A stretch of 64,000 nt of DNA, taken from positions 1 through 64,000 of the forward strand of contig CAVYNL010000012.1 in the NCBI GenBank assembly GCA_963769845.1, written 5' to 3'. Both the position numbers and the translations under genes were made by a program. The DNA is from JBGQMW01 sp963769845 (GTDB lineage: Archaea; Thermoproteota; Bathyarchaeia; Bathyarchaeales; Bathycorpusculaceae). The notes under the pieces are model-generated. The model searched no databases. It was not told the DNA's origin and worked only from the letters and a program-made list of their open reading frames with translations. Positions 34,978 to 43,369 of the stretch are shown here, in pieces; position 1 is the stretch's first letter, and each line of letters opens with the position of its first letter.

Positions 34978-35142
34978 TTTCCCCTGATTCTTGTTTCTTA
35001 CTTTGTAACGGAGCAGGTGTCCGCATTTCCAGTCTATCGGGCGGCCTAGACTGTCATGTTTTTCCTGTCCTTTAGGAACTCTGCGTCCACAGAACGCGCA
35101 CCAGTAATCACAGTTGAAATCTATGTATCCTCTTGACGTCAT
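34960..35142 (-). CDS. Small cysteine-rich protein (60 aa)
   Basis: From ATG 35142, preceded by a strong GGAGG site at the right distance. The protein has a zinc-knuckle-like set (YWCAFCGRRVPKGQEKHD, then WKCGHLL) and a basic tail (YKVRNKNQGKDKTLP). It is probably a zinc-binding small protein of unknown role. A degenerate copy of its last codons (KTLP) occurs about 480 bases away next to a GC tract. Confidence 0.5.
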   Translation of the reverse strand: MTSRGYIDFNCDYWCAFCGRRVPKGQEKHDSLGRPIDWKCGHLLRYKVRNKNQGKDKTLP

Positions 35143-35215
35143 TTGCCATCCTCCAGTTCAGCTGGTTTTTTCAGGAACTCTTAAGGGGTAAAGCCTTTTC
35201 CAACTAACGACGCTG

Positions 35216-35377
35216 CTATTGAGGCCTTGGCGGTTGTCGTGGAGGCGGGTGGGTAGCTTCCCGTCTGGAAAAACTCCTCCGATAAAAAACAAAGGCTAGT
35301 ACCGCCAGAACTATGCCTACTACCAGAACAATGCCTACCAAGACCAAAGGGTCAATACCCGAGATAGTCTTCCCCAA
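35216..35377 (-). pseudogene. Membrane-anchor fragment with Pro-rich tail
   Basis: An open frame from TTG 35377 (upstream stop at 35399-35401). It encodes GKTISGIDPLVLVGIVLVVG and further hydrophobic residues, an RRS-type basic stop-transfer, then a Pro-rich cytoplasmic tail (HPPPRQPPRPQ). This is the usual C-terminal anchor of an archaeal surface protein, so it may be the remains of a larger gene, or a real 53-residue membrane protein. Confidence 0.4.
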
Positions 35378-35426
35378 TGATAGCTCTGCCGCCTGCCTCT
35401 AATAAAACTATCTCAGTCAACAAATT

Positions 35427-35461
35427 CAGATATTGTTGGTTGGTAGGGGTAAGGTTTTAGC
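35427..35461 (-). repeat. Partial duplication, copy B, ending at a GC tract
   Basis: Similar to 34944-34977 (shared TTGTTGGTTGG and GGGTAAxGTTTTA). On the minus strand it reads AKTLPLPTNNI, echoing the KTLP end of the zinc protein. It runs directly into AGCGCGCGCT at 35459-35468. Confidence 0.45.
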
Positions 35462-35466
35462 GCGCG

Positions 35467-35586
35467 CTACCGACTAACACGCCAGCTGCCGCAATTCTCG
35501 CTGAGATAGCGGACCCAGTAGACTTCTCTTCGGAAGACTATCATGTAGCACATGCTGAGACTCTAGACGAAGAAAACAACTGCTAG
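35467..35586 (+). pseudogene. IS110-family transposase fragment
   Basis: An open stretch of 39 codons reading LPTNTPAAAILAEIADPVDF then SSEDYHVAHAETL. This matches the C-terminal IS116/IS110/IS902 transposase motif (GIGPxTAAAILAEIGDxxRF and following AYAGL). The conserved GIG is lost and the piece is far too short, so it is dead. It begins inside one AGCGCGCGCT tract (35459) and ends 15 bases before another (35600-35610). Confidence 0.6.
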
Positions 35587-35819
35587 AAAATGGATTTGAG
35601 CGCGCGCGCAACTGTGTTTTTCCTCTTTCGAGACAATGCAACATTTCCTTTCGATTCAGCTAAAAAATTTGCGTGGCTCTCCTTTCTTGGTTTGGTTTGG
35701 GCCAAAGTTCATTTGAAAGACGCTTATAAGGAGTGAAAAAGGTTCTTGTGTGGTGAAAAGACGACTGCCCGGATCAGTTAGATGCCAAGCGCGTGCTAAA
35801 TTAAAAAGGTGACAAAACT

Positions 35820-35832
35820 TGTATATATATTA
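35820..35832 (+). promoter_or_regulatory. Strong TATA box
   Basis: TGTATATATATTA, about 35 bases before the ATG at 35865; it should drive the small basic protein gene. Confidence 0.55.
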
Positions 35833-35864
35833 GGTATCTGAGCTTGAACTAGCGGAGATCGAAT

Positions 35865-36089
35865 ATGAAACCTGAACATTATAAACCGATAAGGAAAGAA
35901 AAGCCCAAACGAAAAGGCAAGATTAGTGCGCGCAAAAGTCGAATGCTTGCAGTGGCTCAAAAATGGAAACCCATTACTTCTCCACAATTGCGTGAAGCTT
36001 ACTCTACTAGAATAGAATGGGCAAGGAAGCTAATTCCCAAATTGAAAAAAGAAGCAGAAGCGCCGGAAGAAAAAGAAGAGCCTAGATAA
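35865..36089 (+). CDS. Small very basic protein (74 aa)
   Basis: A Lys/Arg-rich N-terminal half (KPIRKEKPKRKGKISARKSR) and a helical second half (SPQLREAYSTRIEWARKLIP) ending in an acidic tail (EAPEEKEEPR). A strong TATA box lies upstream. The charge suggests nucleic-acid or ribosome binding, but no family is recognised. One of three small basic proteins in this region. Confidence 0.5.
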   Translation: MKPEHYKPIRKEKPKRKGKISARKSRMLAVAQKWKPITSPQLREAYSTRIEWARKLIPKLKKEAEAPEEKEEPR

Positions 36090-36196
36090 GCGCACGCACG
36101 CGCTTTTTACGTTTCGCTTAATTATCCTAATGTTGTTCTTTTCCTAAGAACTTTCGGAAGTACCAAATCGTGAATTACCATTCTGCCCATTTGAAA

Positions 36197-36424
36197 TCAC
36201 TCCGTCTTAACTTTAAGAATCCATTTTCCTTTAGGATTGCCGTCTAAATCGACTCCTCTGCCCTTTAACACTTTGAATTCGCCCTGTTTCAAACCTAAAT
36301 TTTGCATGGCGAATTCTGTTGCTTGTTTAATCGTACAGAATCCAGCTGGTTTCTTTGCCTCGGTCTCTGTAAATCCCCATTCTGGCGGAACTAAACTGCC
36401 TATTTGCAAAACTTTTAATCTCAT
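36197..36424 (-). CDS. Hypothetical protein (75 aa)
   Basis: From ATG 36424 with a purine-rich GAGAGGGTAAAAGAG upstream. It is a compact soluble protein with a likely helix (IKQATEFAMQNLGLKQ) between beta segments (VLQIGSLVPPEW; KGKWILKVKTE). Composition is normal for coding sequence. No family is recognised. Confidence 0.5.
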   Translation of the reverse strand: MRLKVLQIGSLVPPEWGFTETEAKKPAGFCTIKQATEFAMQNLGLKQGEFKVLKGRGVDLDGNPKGKWILKVKTE

Positions 36425-36679
36425 TTCTCTTTTACCCTCTCAAGGGAAATAGCAGAATAGTCTATGAATCGACAGTCTCGTCACTTCATGTCTTCGCTCC
36501 AGCTATTATAGAATGGAAATCGCTGTTAAAGCTTGCTTATCCCTTTAAGAAATCTCCTTCAAGCCAATTTTATGTATCAGAGAAAAATAGGGAATGTGCG
36601 GGAAGCTTCTATACACTGGCAACATAAGACTTTTTAAAGGGCATATAAGCATCTGCCACACTATAAGAAGCGGTGTTTA

Positions 36680-37240
36680 ATGCCGAAGACTAAAGCCATA
36701 ATACACATTCAAAACGTTGTTGCCACTGCCACCTTGAACCAGAAGGTCGATTTGAACGCTGTCGTCAAGAGTTTTCCAGGAGTCGAGTATCACCCAGAAC
36801 AGTTTCCAGGACTCGTGTTTAGGCTTAAGAGACCGAAGACAGCCACGCTGATTTTCAATTCTGGTAAAATGGTTTGTACAGGAGCAAGATCGGAAAAGGA
36901 AGCGCGCAGGGCTGTTATGACAGTTGTTAAGGAGTTGAAAAAGGGCGGAATAATCATCATCAGTAGGCCGGACTTGAAGGTTGTGAACATGGTTGCTTCT
37001 GCAAGCTTGGGCGGAAGGGTAGACTTGGAACTGGCAGTGGGCACGCTTGGAAAAGCGATGTATGAGCCGGAGCAGTTTCCAGGATTGATTTACAGGATGG
37101 ACGAGCCTAAGGTGGTCATACTGATATTCGCAAGCGGGAACCTTGTTTGCACAGGGGCGAAGAAAGAACAGGACGTTTATGACGCAGTGCACAAGCTTCA
37201 CGAAAGGTTGGAGGAACAAAACCTCATATTCTACGAATAA
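36680..37240 (+). CDS. tbp: TATA-binding protein TBP
   Basis: A general transcription factor of 186 residues with the two imperfect TBP repeats: IQNVVATATLNQKVDLNAVV...PEQFPGLVFRL...VCTGARSEKEA (about 8-90) and VNMVASASLGGRVDLELAVG...PEQFPGLIYRM...VCTGAKKEQDV (about 100-180). It bends promoter DNA at TATA boxes and recruits TFB. It lacks the acidic C-terminal tail seen in some archaea. Several TATA-like sites (36628-36655) precede it. TFB lies 0.7 kb away on the opposite strand. Confidence 0.98.
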   Translation: MPKTKAIIHIQNVVATATLNQKVDLNAVVKSFPGVEYHPEQFPGLVFRLKRPKTATLIFNSGKMVCTGARSEKEARRAVMTVVKELKKGGIIIISRPDLKVVNMVASASLGGRVDLELAVGTLGKAMYEPEQFPGLIYRMDEPKVVILIFASGNLVCTGAKKEQDVYDAVHKLHERLEEQNLIFYE

Positions 37241-37385
37241 AAACTTCATACGTTGATCGCCTATCGCCTTCGTTTGTACATTCCTCATCGTAGTAAAGTA
37301 GAACGCGCTTGTATCCGAAAACAGTGGAAAGTGTTTTATCTGTCACCATCAGAACCATGGTTATCAGGATATTGGAGGAAATTAA

Positions 37386-37556
37386 ATGGGAAAATGTAAA
37401 AAATGTGGAACAGTTGTTTCATCGCCTAGGAAGAAGTGGACAATGGCCGGACGCCCATCCAAAGCTGGAAAAAGAACTCAGCTAGAAATCGGCCTTTTCG
37501 ACTGTCCAAAGTGCAAGAAGCCCTTCCGAGAAGTACTAAGCAAGAAGATCATTTAG
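37386..37556 (+). CDS. Cren7-like zinc-ribbon chromatin-type protein (56 aa)
   Basis: ATG 37386 to TAG 37556, with TATA-like GTTTTATCTG near 37331. It has an N-terminal CKKCG and a later CPKCKK, together a zinc ribbon. Between and after them is KKWTMAGRPSKAGKRTQLE then IGLFDC...KPFREVL, which resembles the Cren7 core (W-A-GRKG-KIGLF-FRHKL). Cren7 is a small DNA-binding chromatin protein that normally lacks these cysteines. I infer a DNA-binding, Cren7-related fold with an added zinc site. It lies between TBP and TFB. Confidence 0.6.
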   Translation: MGKCKKCGTVVSSPRKKWTMAGRPSKAGKRTQLEIGLFDCPKCKKPFREVLSKKII

Positions 37557-37753
37557 GCACACCGAATACGGCCCAAAAAAGGCAGAAGAAGTCAAGCAAA
37601 GCCGATGTGGGTGGAGAAGGCTCCCGCACGCGCGCGCGATTCTACTTACTATTGATTGAGCAAAGTGCCCGCTTTGTGCAGGAAGAGGTAGCCTTCACCT
37701 TCGGTTAAACATATAACCAATCAAGAGGATATCCTGATTTGGGGAAGAAGTGA
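37557..37753. other. Spacer with a long alternating GC tract
   Basis: Contains CACGCGCGCGCG at about 37626-37638 and TATA-like AACATATAACC near 37708 for the next gene. No other feature is visible. Confidence 0.4.
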
Positions 37754-37882
37754 ATGCACGAAGAGGCTAAGCGGAAGTGTAAAGCTTGTGGAAACCTGTT
37801 CATGCCAGACAATGATTTTCAAGGCTTCTGCTCAGACAGGTGCTACCACGTTTTCAGAGGAGAAATAAAACCAAGTGCTTAG
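37754..37882 (+). CDS. Small TRASH/FCS-like zinc-finger protein (42 aa)
   Basis: ATG 37754 to TAG 37882. One compact finger, KCKACGNLFMPDND then GFCSDRCYHVF, resembles the TRASH or FCS class (CxxC...CxxxC with an aromatic after the last Cys), which is often linked to metal sensing or short protein contacts. A ribosome site GGGGAAG and a TATA box at about 37708-37718 precede it. It converges on TFB. Confidence 0.55.
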   Translation: MHEEAKRKCKACGNLFMPDNDFQGFCSDRCYHVFRGEIKPSA

Positions 37883-37956
37883 CATAATCTAGCCTTTCAC
37901 GCATATTTAGAGGCAGCTCCTCTAGACGATTTTAGCGCGCGCCCTATCGTTTGAAT

Positions 37957-38907
37957 CTACGAGGAAGAAAGCAAAGATGACTGGTCTGGTACTTCTAGCT
38001 TCAGCTGCCTTTTTAGGGTCTTGTAGCGGTTTCTCACCGTGACCTCAGTGACGCCTGCTGCTTCGGCGATGTCCTTCTGTGTCTTCTTCTCGTTGTTCTG
38101 CAAACAAGCAACGTAGAGTGCAGCGGCAGCCAGTCCCATAGGGTCTTTTCCGGCAGCAGCCCGTTTATTTCTGGCTTCTCGAAGAATCTGTATAGCAATT
38201 CCCTGGGTCCTGCCCGAAATTCCTGTTCTCTCAGCGATTTTTGAAACGTACGTGAGTGGGTCAGCGATGGGCATGTGCATGTCAAGTTCACGTAGCAAAA
38301 GCCGGTAGCAACGGGCAACGTCCTTTTTATCGACTAGGCTTGCCTCTGCGATTTCATGAAGTGCTCTTGGGGTTCCACTTCCGCGGCAAGCCGCATAAGC
38401 CGCAGCAGCCGTTATGGCTGCGATAGACCTTCCGCGGACTAAGCTCTTATCTAAGGCTTTACGATAAATGACCGCAGCCTTCTCTTTGATTGGCCGTGGA
38501 ATGTAGACCCTGTCTGAGAGGCGGTCAAGCTCAGCCATTGCCTGGGCAAGGTTTCTGTCGACTGAAGAATGTGCCCTCGAACGGATCTGCCATTTCCTCA
38601 GGCGCCACATCAGCAGGCGCGTTGATAATGGAAGTTTTCTTCCGAAGGCGTCACGGTCAATTTGGCCTATGGCCGTTGACAAGCCTTTATCATGGACAGA
38701 ATAAGACGTTGGCATCCCAACGCGGCTTCTTGAGGCTTTCTCTTCTTGGGTGAAGGCGCGCCATTCTGGTCCTTTATCCATCATTTGCCCGTATAAGACG
38801 AGTCCGCAGTCGCCGCAAACAGTCTCACCCGTATCATAATCATGGATAAGGTTTACACTACCACATTCTGGACACTTATCCCGCAACGTTTGCTGAGACA
38901 GTGCCAT
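37957..38907 (-). CDS. tfb: Transcription initiation factor TFB
   Basis: 316 residues. The N-terminal zinc ribbon uses C12, C15, C31 and C34 (KCPECG, VCGDCG) and recruits RNA polymerase. The B-reader/linker segment follows (GPEWRAFTQEEKASRSRVG). Two cyclin folds (about 115-205 and 210-305) contain RGRSIAAITAAAAYAACRGS and the matching DPMGLAAAALYVACLQ, and the BRE-binding helix-turn-helix KKTQKDIAEAAGVTEVTVRN. It is a standard full-length TFB. A ribosome-binding GGAAGAAAG lies just upstream. Confidence 0.98.
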   Translation of the reverse strand: MALSQQTLRDKCPECGSVNLIHDYDTGETVCGDCGLVLYGQMMDKGPEWRAFTQEEKASRSRVGMPTSYSVHDKGLSTAIGQIDRDAFGRKLPLSTRLLMWRLRKWQIRSRAHSSVDRNLAQAMAELDRLSDRVYIPRPIKEKAAVIYRKALDKSLVRGRSIAAITAAAAYAACRGSGTPRALHEIAEASLVDKKDVARCYRLLLRELDMHMPIADPLTYVSKIAERTGISGRTQGIAIQILREARNKRAAAGKDPMGLAAAALYVACLQNNEKKTQKDIAEAAGVTEVTVRNRYKTLKRQLKLEVPDQSSLLSSS

Positions 38908-39339
38908 TTTCTTTCTTCCATCTTTTCTGTCTCTATCATATGGAGTAGGGTCATAACAGGATAACCTTCACAAAACGCAATTCCTCATATTGCCGATCAG
39001 AATTTGAGCGATTAGATCATTAGTCCGCAATTATACAATTACAAAGTGTGTGTAGAATAAACGTTTCGGCATGATAATTCTTCAGTTAAGGTCCGATATG
39101 TCAAGACAAATTGGATAAAACCAATGCACAGCGCGCGTCACCCGCGTCGACTTCAAGGTTTGTTGGCATAAAATGAAGCCTAAATGGTTTTTGCAGCCTT
39201 CAACTTGGCTTGTTTGTACTCCTTCTCAGCTCCATAATAACGCAAATTAGCCGCTTCTCCGCAACTCTTTTTGTTGAACTGATAGAATCGACTGTCACGA
39301 ATTCACCGAAAAACTCTGGGTTAGACATCGGACTTAAGC
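38908..39339. other. 432-base spacer with a possible gene remnant
   Basis: On the minus strand, 39180-39302 is open and reads RFYQFNKKSCGEAANLRYYG then AEKEYKQAKLKAAKTI before a stop. It is protein-like, but with an upstream stop and no start, so probably the tail of a lost gene. An AGCGCGCGT tract lies at 39130. No other feature is seen. Confidence 0.4.
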
Positions 39340-40590
39340 TTAGCGTTTGATGATCTGCTCATAAAGCCCCAGTGTTTTTTCAGCTATCTTGGGCCACGTG
39401 AACTCGTTCAGGACTCTGCGTCTGCCGTTTTTGCCCAGCCACTTTCTTTTCTCATCGTTTTCCAAGACGCAGTTTATGCCCCATGCTATGTCTGACGGGC
39501 TGCTTGGATCTATGTGATAACCGCACTGTTCTTCGCCGCGATACACGACTATCTCCCGCATGCCGCTGATGCCAGCTGCACCGATGACAACTGGCCGCCC
39601 CATGCTCATTGCCTCGAGAACCACTATTCCGAAGGGTTCATAGAAGCTTGGGAAAACTGCGACGTCGCATGCTGCGTAGTGAAGGATGCGTTCCTCTTCT
39701 GGGATGAACTCGAAACGGAACTTCACAAAATCGGTCATTTTCGTGGCTTTGACCAAGTTCATCAGGTATTCTTGCAGGTCGCCTAGACCCACAATTACAA
39801 GCTTCGCCTTTGGATTTTTCTGTAGAATGTGGGGCAACGCCATGATGAGCTTGTCAACGCCTTTGACGCCAACGAGTCTGCCTATGAAAAGAATCATGTA
39901 GTCATCGTCTTTGACATCATACATCGCTCTGACTTTCTTGATCTGCTCAGGAGTCACTGTTGCTGGATCGTATTTCTTTGGGTCGACCCCGTTGTAAGCA
40001 ACTTGGATTTTCTCTTTCGGACAGCCTAAGCCTATCAGCTCATCCTTCATCGCAAAAGAAACTGTCACGATAAGGTCAGCCGCTCTTGCCGCATGAAGCT
40101 CGATGTTGCTCACCGTAACCGAGCCGTTTCCAAGCGTTCTTCCTTTCTCTGTTGAGTGAACGTGGAACGCAAAAGGCAATCCTGCCTCTTTCTTAACAGT
40201 CATTCCGCCTATAGCTGAAAGCCAGTCATGAGCAACGACAAGGTCGAATTTGATGCCTTCTTTTCTTATCAACTCATTAACGAGTTTTGCAGCGCTCAGA
40301 TAATTGTACACGAGGATTTTTGAGAACCACTGTATCCCACTACCCCATTTCTTTATGTCTTCTGCAACTACATCGGGCAACGAGTCAGAAATGTCAATGT
40401 GCAGCGGCCGGTGGATTTCGATACCGCGCCAAATCTCACGCGTCGGTAGGCTACTTGCATCATCATTCATCGTGAAGACTGTAACGTCATTGTCCATGAG
40501 AACAAACTGGCGAGTTATTTCAGCCGAGTAGGTTCCCAAGCCACCGACGATCTTTGGGGGATACTCGTAGACCAGAACAGCAAGCTTCAT
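39340..40590 (-). CDS. GT4-family glycosyltransferase, glycogen-synthase-like
   Basis: A 416-residue GT-B fold enzyme transferring a sugar from a nucleotide donor. It starts with the typical YEYPPKIVGGLGTYSAEITR donor or acceptor loop. VVAHDWLSAIGG and VHSTEKGRTLGNGS resemble archaeal starch or glycogen synthase-like proteins. The C-terminal half has LFIGRLVGVKGVDKLI and the EX7E motif EPFGIVVLEAMSMGRPVV. Glycogen synthesis is likely, but trehalose or glycan synthases share these motifs. No partner genes are close. Confidence 0.9.
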   Translation of the reverse strand: MKLAVLVYEYPPKIVGGLGTYSAEITRQFVLMDNDVTVFTMNDDASSLPTREIWRGIEIHRPLHIDISDSLPDVVAEDIKKWGSGIQWFSKILVYNYLSAAKLVNELIRKEGIKFDLVVAHDWLSAIGGMTVKKEAGLPFAFHVHSTEKGRTLGNGSVTVSNIELHAARAADLIVTVSFAMKDELIGLGCPKEKIQVAYNGVDPKKYDPATVTPEQIKKVRAMYDVKDDDYMILFIGRLVGVKGVDKLIMALPHILQKNPKAKLVIVGLGDLQEYLMNLVKATKMTDFVKFRFEFIPEEERILHYAACDVAVFPSFYEPFGIVVLEAMSMGRPVVIGAAGISGMREIVVYRGEEQCGYHIDPSSPSDIAWGINCVLENDEKRKWLGKNGRRRVLNEFTWPKIAEKTLGLYEQIIKR

Positions 40591-40660
40591 TGTTTTTCAT
40601 CGTTGCCCGTTTCTTAATAGTCCCTCGCTGTAATTGCATGTGTTTTTCTTGAGGGTTCTC

Positions 40661-40948
40661 CTACTCTTTTGCAAGGGTTATTTCCATTGTTGAAACCATC
40701 CTTGCTCTGTTTTCGCCTTCTCTTGCTGGCATCTCCTCTGTTCCTATGGCGATTTTGCTTATTTTTAGGTCTTTTAGGAAGCGATTTCTGGTTATTTCAG
40801 CCACGTCAACAGCTGTAGTGATCGCTTGTCCTCGTGCTTTCAAGATTACTTCCTTAGCATCGCCCGCGGATAGTCTGGTGATAACTGCTAGAACATAGTC
40901 CATTGGTGTTTTGCTTCCAACGAAAACAATTGCCGATTTTTCCGACAT
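40661..40948 (-). CDS. albA: DNA/RNA-binding chromatin protein Alba
   Basis: 95 residues from ATG 40948 (upstream ATGs would add up to 11 residues). The Alba fold is clear: IVFVGSKTPMDYVLAVITRL, then KARGQAITTAVDVAEITRNR and a late MVSTMEITLAK strand. The site normally occupied by the acetylatable Lys (GxKPxMxYV) reads GSKTPMDYV. It packages DNA and binds RNA. A TATA box CTTTATAAGG on this strand lies near 41050-41058. Confidence 0.95.
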   Translation of the reverse strand: MSEKSAIVFVGSKTPMDYVLAVITRLSAGDAKEVILKARGQAITTAVDVAEITRNRFLKDLKISKIAIGTEEMPAREGENRARMVSTMEITLAKE

Positions 40949-41204
40949 TTCCATCACATCTTCCATCATTGATTGTAACATGCAACGTTGCTGTGCTCTT
41001 CTCGTCTCTCAACAACAGAACGCTGTTGCCCTTATACTACGCATACTTCCTTATAAAGCGAAAAAACAGCAGAGTAGCCTGAGGATATTTTCACAGCTTC
41101 CTTATCCTAGATTCCGGTCTTAGACGCGGCATTCACTTCGCATTTAGGTGAAGGTTATAATCCCTGTTTGTTGTTACTATTTGATTCTAGGAAGGAAGAT
41201 TTGT

Positions 41205-41345
41205 TTGAAACCAGCTAGGAAAAAGCAGGCAAGAAGAGAAAGATACTTGAAAAGAATGAAAAGTCGATTCGCGCGCGCGAATGTTAAGAAAGTAAGGAGA
41301 CTAGAAGAAGCACGCGCATTAGCCAGAGGGCGCCCAAAAACTTAA
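41205..41345 (+). CDS. Very small basic protein (46 aa)
   Basis: From TTG 41205, with GGAAGG at 41191. The product is almost all Arg, Lys, Ala and Glu (KPARKKQARRERYLKRMKSR, then ANVKKVRRLEEARALARG). Charge and size suggest a helical nucleic-acid-binding peptide. The GCGCGCGC in the gene encodes its Ala-Arg-Ala. No family is recognised. Confidence 0.45.
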   Translation: MKPARKKQARRERYLKRMKSRFARANVKKVRRLEEARALARGRPKT

Positions 41346-41371
41346 TTCCCCATTCTGATTATTCGGGTGTG

Positions 41372-41473
41372 GTGATTGCGTTGAGCACTGGAGCCACCAA
41401 GAAGAAGCCAATGACTAAAAAGGAAAGAGAAGAGAAAAGAAGAAAGCACAAGGAAAAACGATTGAAGAAGTAG
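41372..41473 (+). CDS. Very small Lys-rich protein (33 aa)
   Basis: From GTG 41372 (or TTG 41381) to TAG 41471-41473, 27 bases after the previous small basic gene. It reads STGATKKKPMTKKEREEKRR and ends KHKEKRLKK. It may be a co-transcribed basic peptide, but could also be chance given the simple composition. Confidence 0.35.
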   Translation: MIALSTGATKKKPMTKKEREEKRRKHKEKRLKK

Positions 41474-41698
41474 TCTCAATCGCGCGTGAGCGTTAGACTT
41501 ACAGAAAAAAGAGGGGTCGCGGGAGACATCGCCACTGACTGCGGAAATACTTCAAACCTGCGTGATTTTCGGTAACTCCTTGACATTTCTTTGGTTTTTC
41601 TTTCCACGCTCATGTTTCTCATTTTGTCTCATGCCTTGATTCTTTTTCGGATGCAGACATGAAAACGCTCGCGATGAGATTGCAGATCTTGAAAGCGA
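41474..41698. other. Spacer
   Basis: One CGCGCG tract near 41481 and no gene that I can support. Confidence 0.3.
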
Positions 41699-42115
41699 TT
41701 ATAACACTTCTTGGGAAAGGACTTTAATTGTTTCGTAGACAGATGTTGCTGCTGCAATGCTGATGACCGCTAGGGAGAATATGTATTCCCTTGATATTGT
41801 CGGCGGTCTCAGAAAAACTGCAAGCATTACGAGCGAAGTTATGAGGAAAATCGTGTAGAAAAAGTTTCGCGGGATAAGAATTCGCCGTAGACGGATGACA
41901 TTCTCAAGGATGATTCTGTCTGCAACATATCCATTCGCTTCCTTTTTGATCAGTCCTGCCTCTTCAAGCTTGTTCATGTGATAGAGCGCAAGTGTGGGAC
42001 TGCTCAGGTTCAATGCTCTTTGAACCTCTCGAATCCCGACTGGCTTGTCATTTTTCAAGATGAACCTGTAAATTTTCAGTGCGAGTCCTCTCAGAACATC
42101 CCTCTTTTCACTCAT
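41699..42115 (-). CDS. Membrane-anchored winged-helix regulator
   Basis: 138 residues. The N-terminal 65 residues are an ArsR/MarR-type winged helix (LALKIYRFILKNDKPVGIRE, then LSSPTLALYHMNKLEEAGLI). Two membrane helices follow (YTIFLITSLVMLAVFL and YIFSLAVISIAAATSVY), so DNA binding occurs at the membrane. Such one-component regulators are frequent in archaea. The gene is divergent from a three-repeat secreted protein 129 bases away, which is a plausible target. Confidence 0.85.
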   Translation of the reverse strand: MSEKRDVLRGLALKIYRFILKNDKPVGIREVQRALNLSSPTLALYHMNKLEEAGLIKKEANGYVADRIILENVIRLRRILIPRNFFYTIFLITSLVMLAVFLRPPTISREYIFSLAVISIAAATSVYETIKVLSQEVL

Positions 42116-42244
42116 GATTCATCCGTCTCCAAATGGAAAGAACTTGCATCCTATTTAGGTGCCTCTTGTTCAAACTGTTTGTACAGTTGTACAAAAACGT
42201 AGAATTAAATTTTGCAGTCCCTATTCGTCATATAGGCGGCGCAA

Positions 42245-43369
42245 GTGAAGAAAGAGTTGTTTGCGGCATCGCTTCTTGCTGTGGCTCTAGCTGCAGGGCT
42301 TGGAACAATCAGTTACGGCCTTTTTGCTGAAGCTCCTCCTGCGGGAAAGCTTGAAACTGTGCTTGACGTCTACACTCTGAAAGGTGGGATAGGTATCAAC
42401 GTTACTGGCGGAACTTTTGAACCTGGCGATAGTGCTCCTATTTATGCATATCTCACAGTTGGAGGTGTTCCAGTGAACGGAAGCCAGGTGATGTTCACGA
42501 TAAAGAAACCGGAGGGTACAGAAAATATCGGAGCAGTGCTCACAAATGGTTCAGGTGTCGCGGAGATTTCCCTCTCCTTTCTCCCTTCTGAAGGCCACCT
42601 AATTGGAGCATGGCAAATCCTCGCAAACGCTTCGGTAAACAATGATGCTGTAAGTGACACGATGAGACTGCAATGCGAGTCGGAAAATGCTCGAATTGAC
42701 GTTCTTTCTGAGAAAAATGGGGCAGTCAGCCTCTCCTTTCTCCCCGGCGATGAGGTTTTTCTGGAGACAGAATTATCCTACAGGAATATCTCAATCGCTG
42801 GTGCCCCAGTTACTTTCGAGGTTAGAACGCCAAATGATACGGACTTTCTCTGGCCCGCGCGACAGACAGTTTCAACAGACAGCCTTGGAACAGCAAACGT
42901 CACGTTCCAAATCCCGTGGCCTTCAGACTTCTCCCTAGGCACCTGGCATGCAACAGTCACGAGCCAAATCTATGAACAGGTCGTGAACGCCACAGCGAAT
43001 TTTGACTGCGAACTTGTTCGACCAATGATAGACGTTTATACCCAAGAAGGCGGACAGGGGCAGAACACACCAGGAGGAACCTTCGTGCTCAACGAAACTG
43101 TGTTTCTCTATGCGGAAATTCGGGACTCTCTCAATCAGACTGTGCCCAATCAACTCGTGGGTTTTGAGTTCAAATACTTTAACACAACATCTGTGCCATG
43201 GACAGAGGCCACCATGGTGCAAGGGACGAACGCTTCTGGAATTGCAGGTGTAACCACGCGAATACCCCCTGTCTCAGAATACGCGGGAATGTGGGTAGTC
43301 TACGCAACCACACGGTACAACGATAACATTTTGAGTGACACACTCCCCTTTGTAACTAACCAACAGTAA
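42245..43369 (+). CDS. Secreted protein with three Ig-like repeats
   Basis: 374 residues from GTG 42245. A signal peptide (about 5-28) is followed by three repeats of about 110 residues, each opening with an IDVYTxxGGxGxNxxGGTF-like segment (about residues 40, 150 and 255) and each with a strand such as PVTFEVRTPNDT or LVGFEFKYFNTT. The pattern resembles MG2/Big-type bacterial Ig-like domains of surface proteins. Several N-glycosylation sequons are present. There is no C-terminal anchor. It is divergent from a membrane-bound winged-helix regulator. Confidence 0.75.
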   Translation: MKKELFAASLLAVALAAGLGTISYGLFAEAPPAGKLETVLDVYTLKGGIGINVTGGTFEPGDSAPIYAYLTVGGVPVNGSQVMFTIKKPEGTENIGAVLTNGSGVAEISLSFLPSEGHLIGAWQILANASVNNDAVSDTMRLQCESENARIDVLSEKNGAVSLSFLPGDEVFLETELSYRNISIAGAPVTFEVRTPNDTDFLWPARQTVSTDSLGTANVTFQIPWPSDFSLGTWHATVTSQIYEQVVNATANFDCELVRPMIDVYTQEGGQGQNTPGGTFVLNETVFLYAEIRDSLNQTVPNQLVGFEFKYFNTTSVPWTEATMVQGTNASGIAGVTTRIPPVSEYAGMWVVYATTRYNDNILSDTLPFVTNQQ

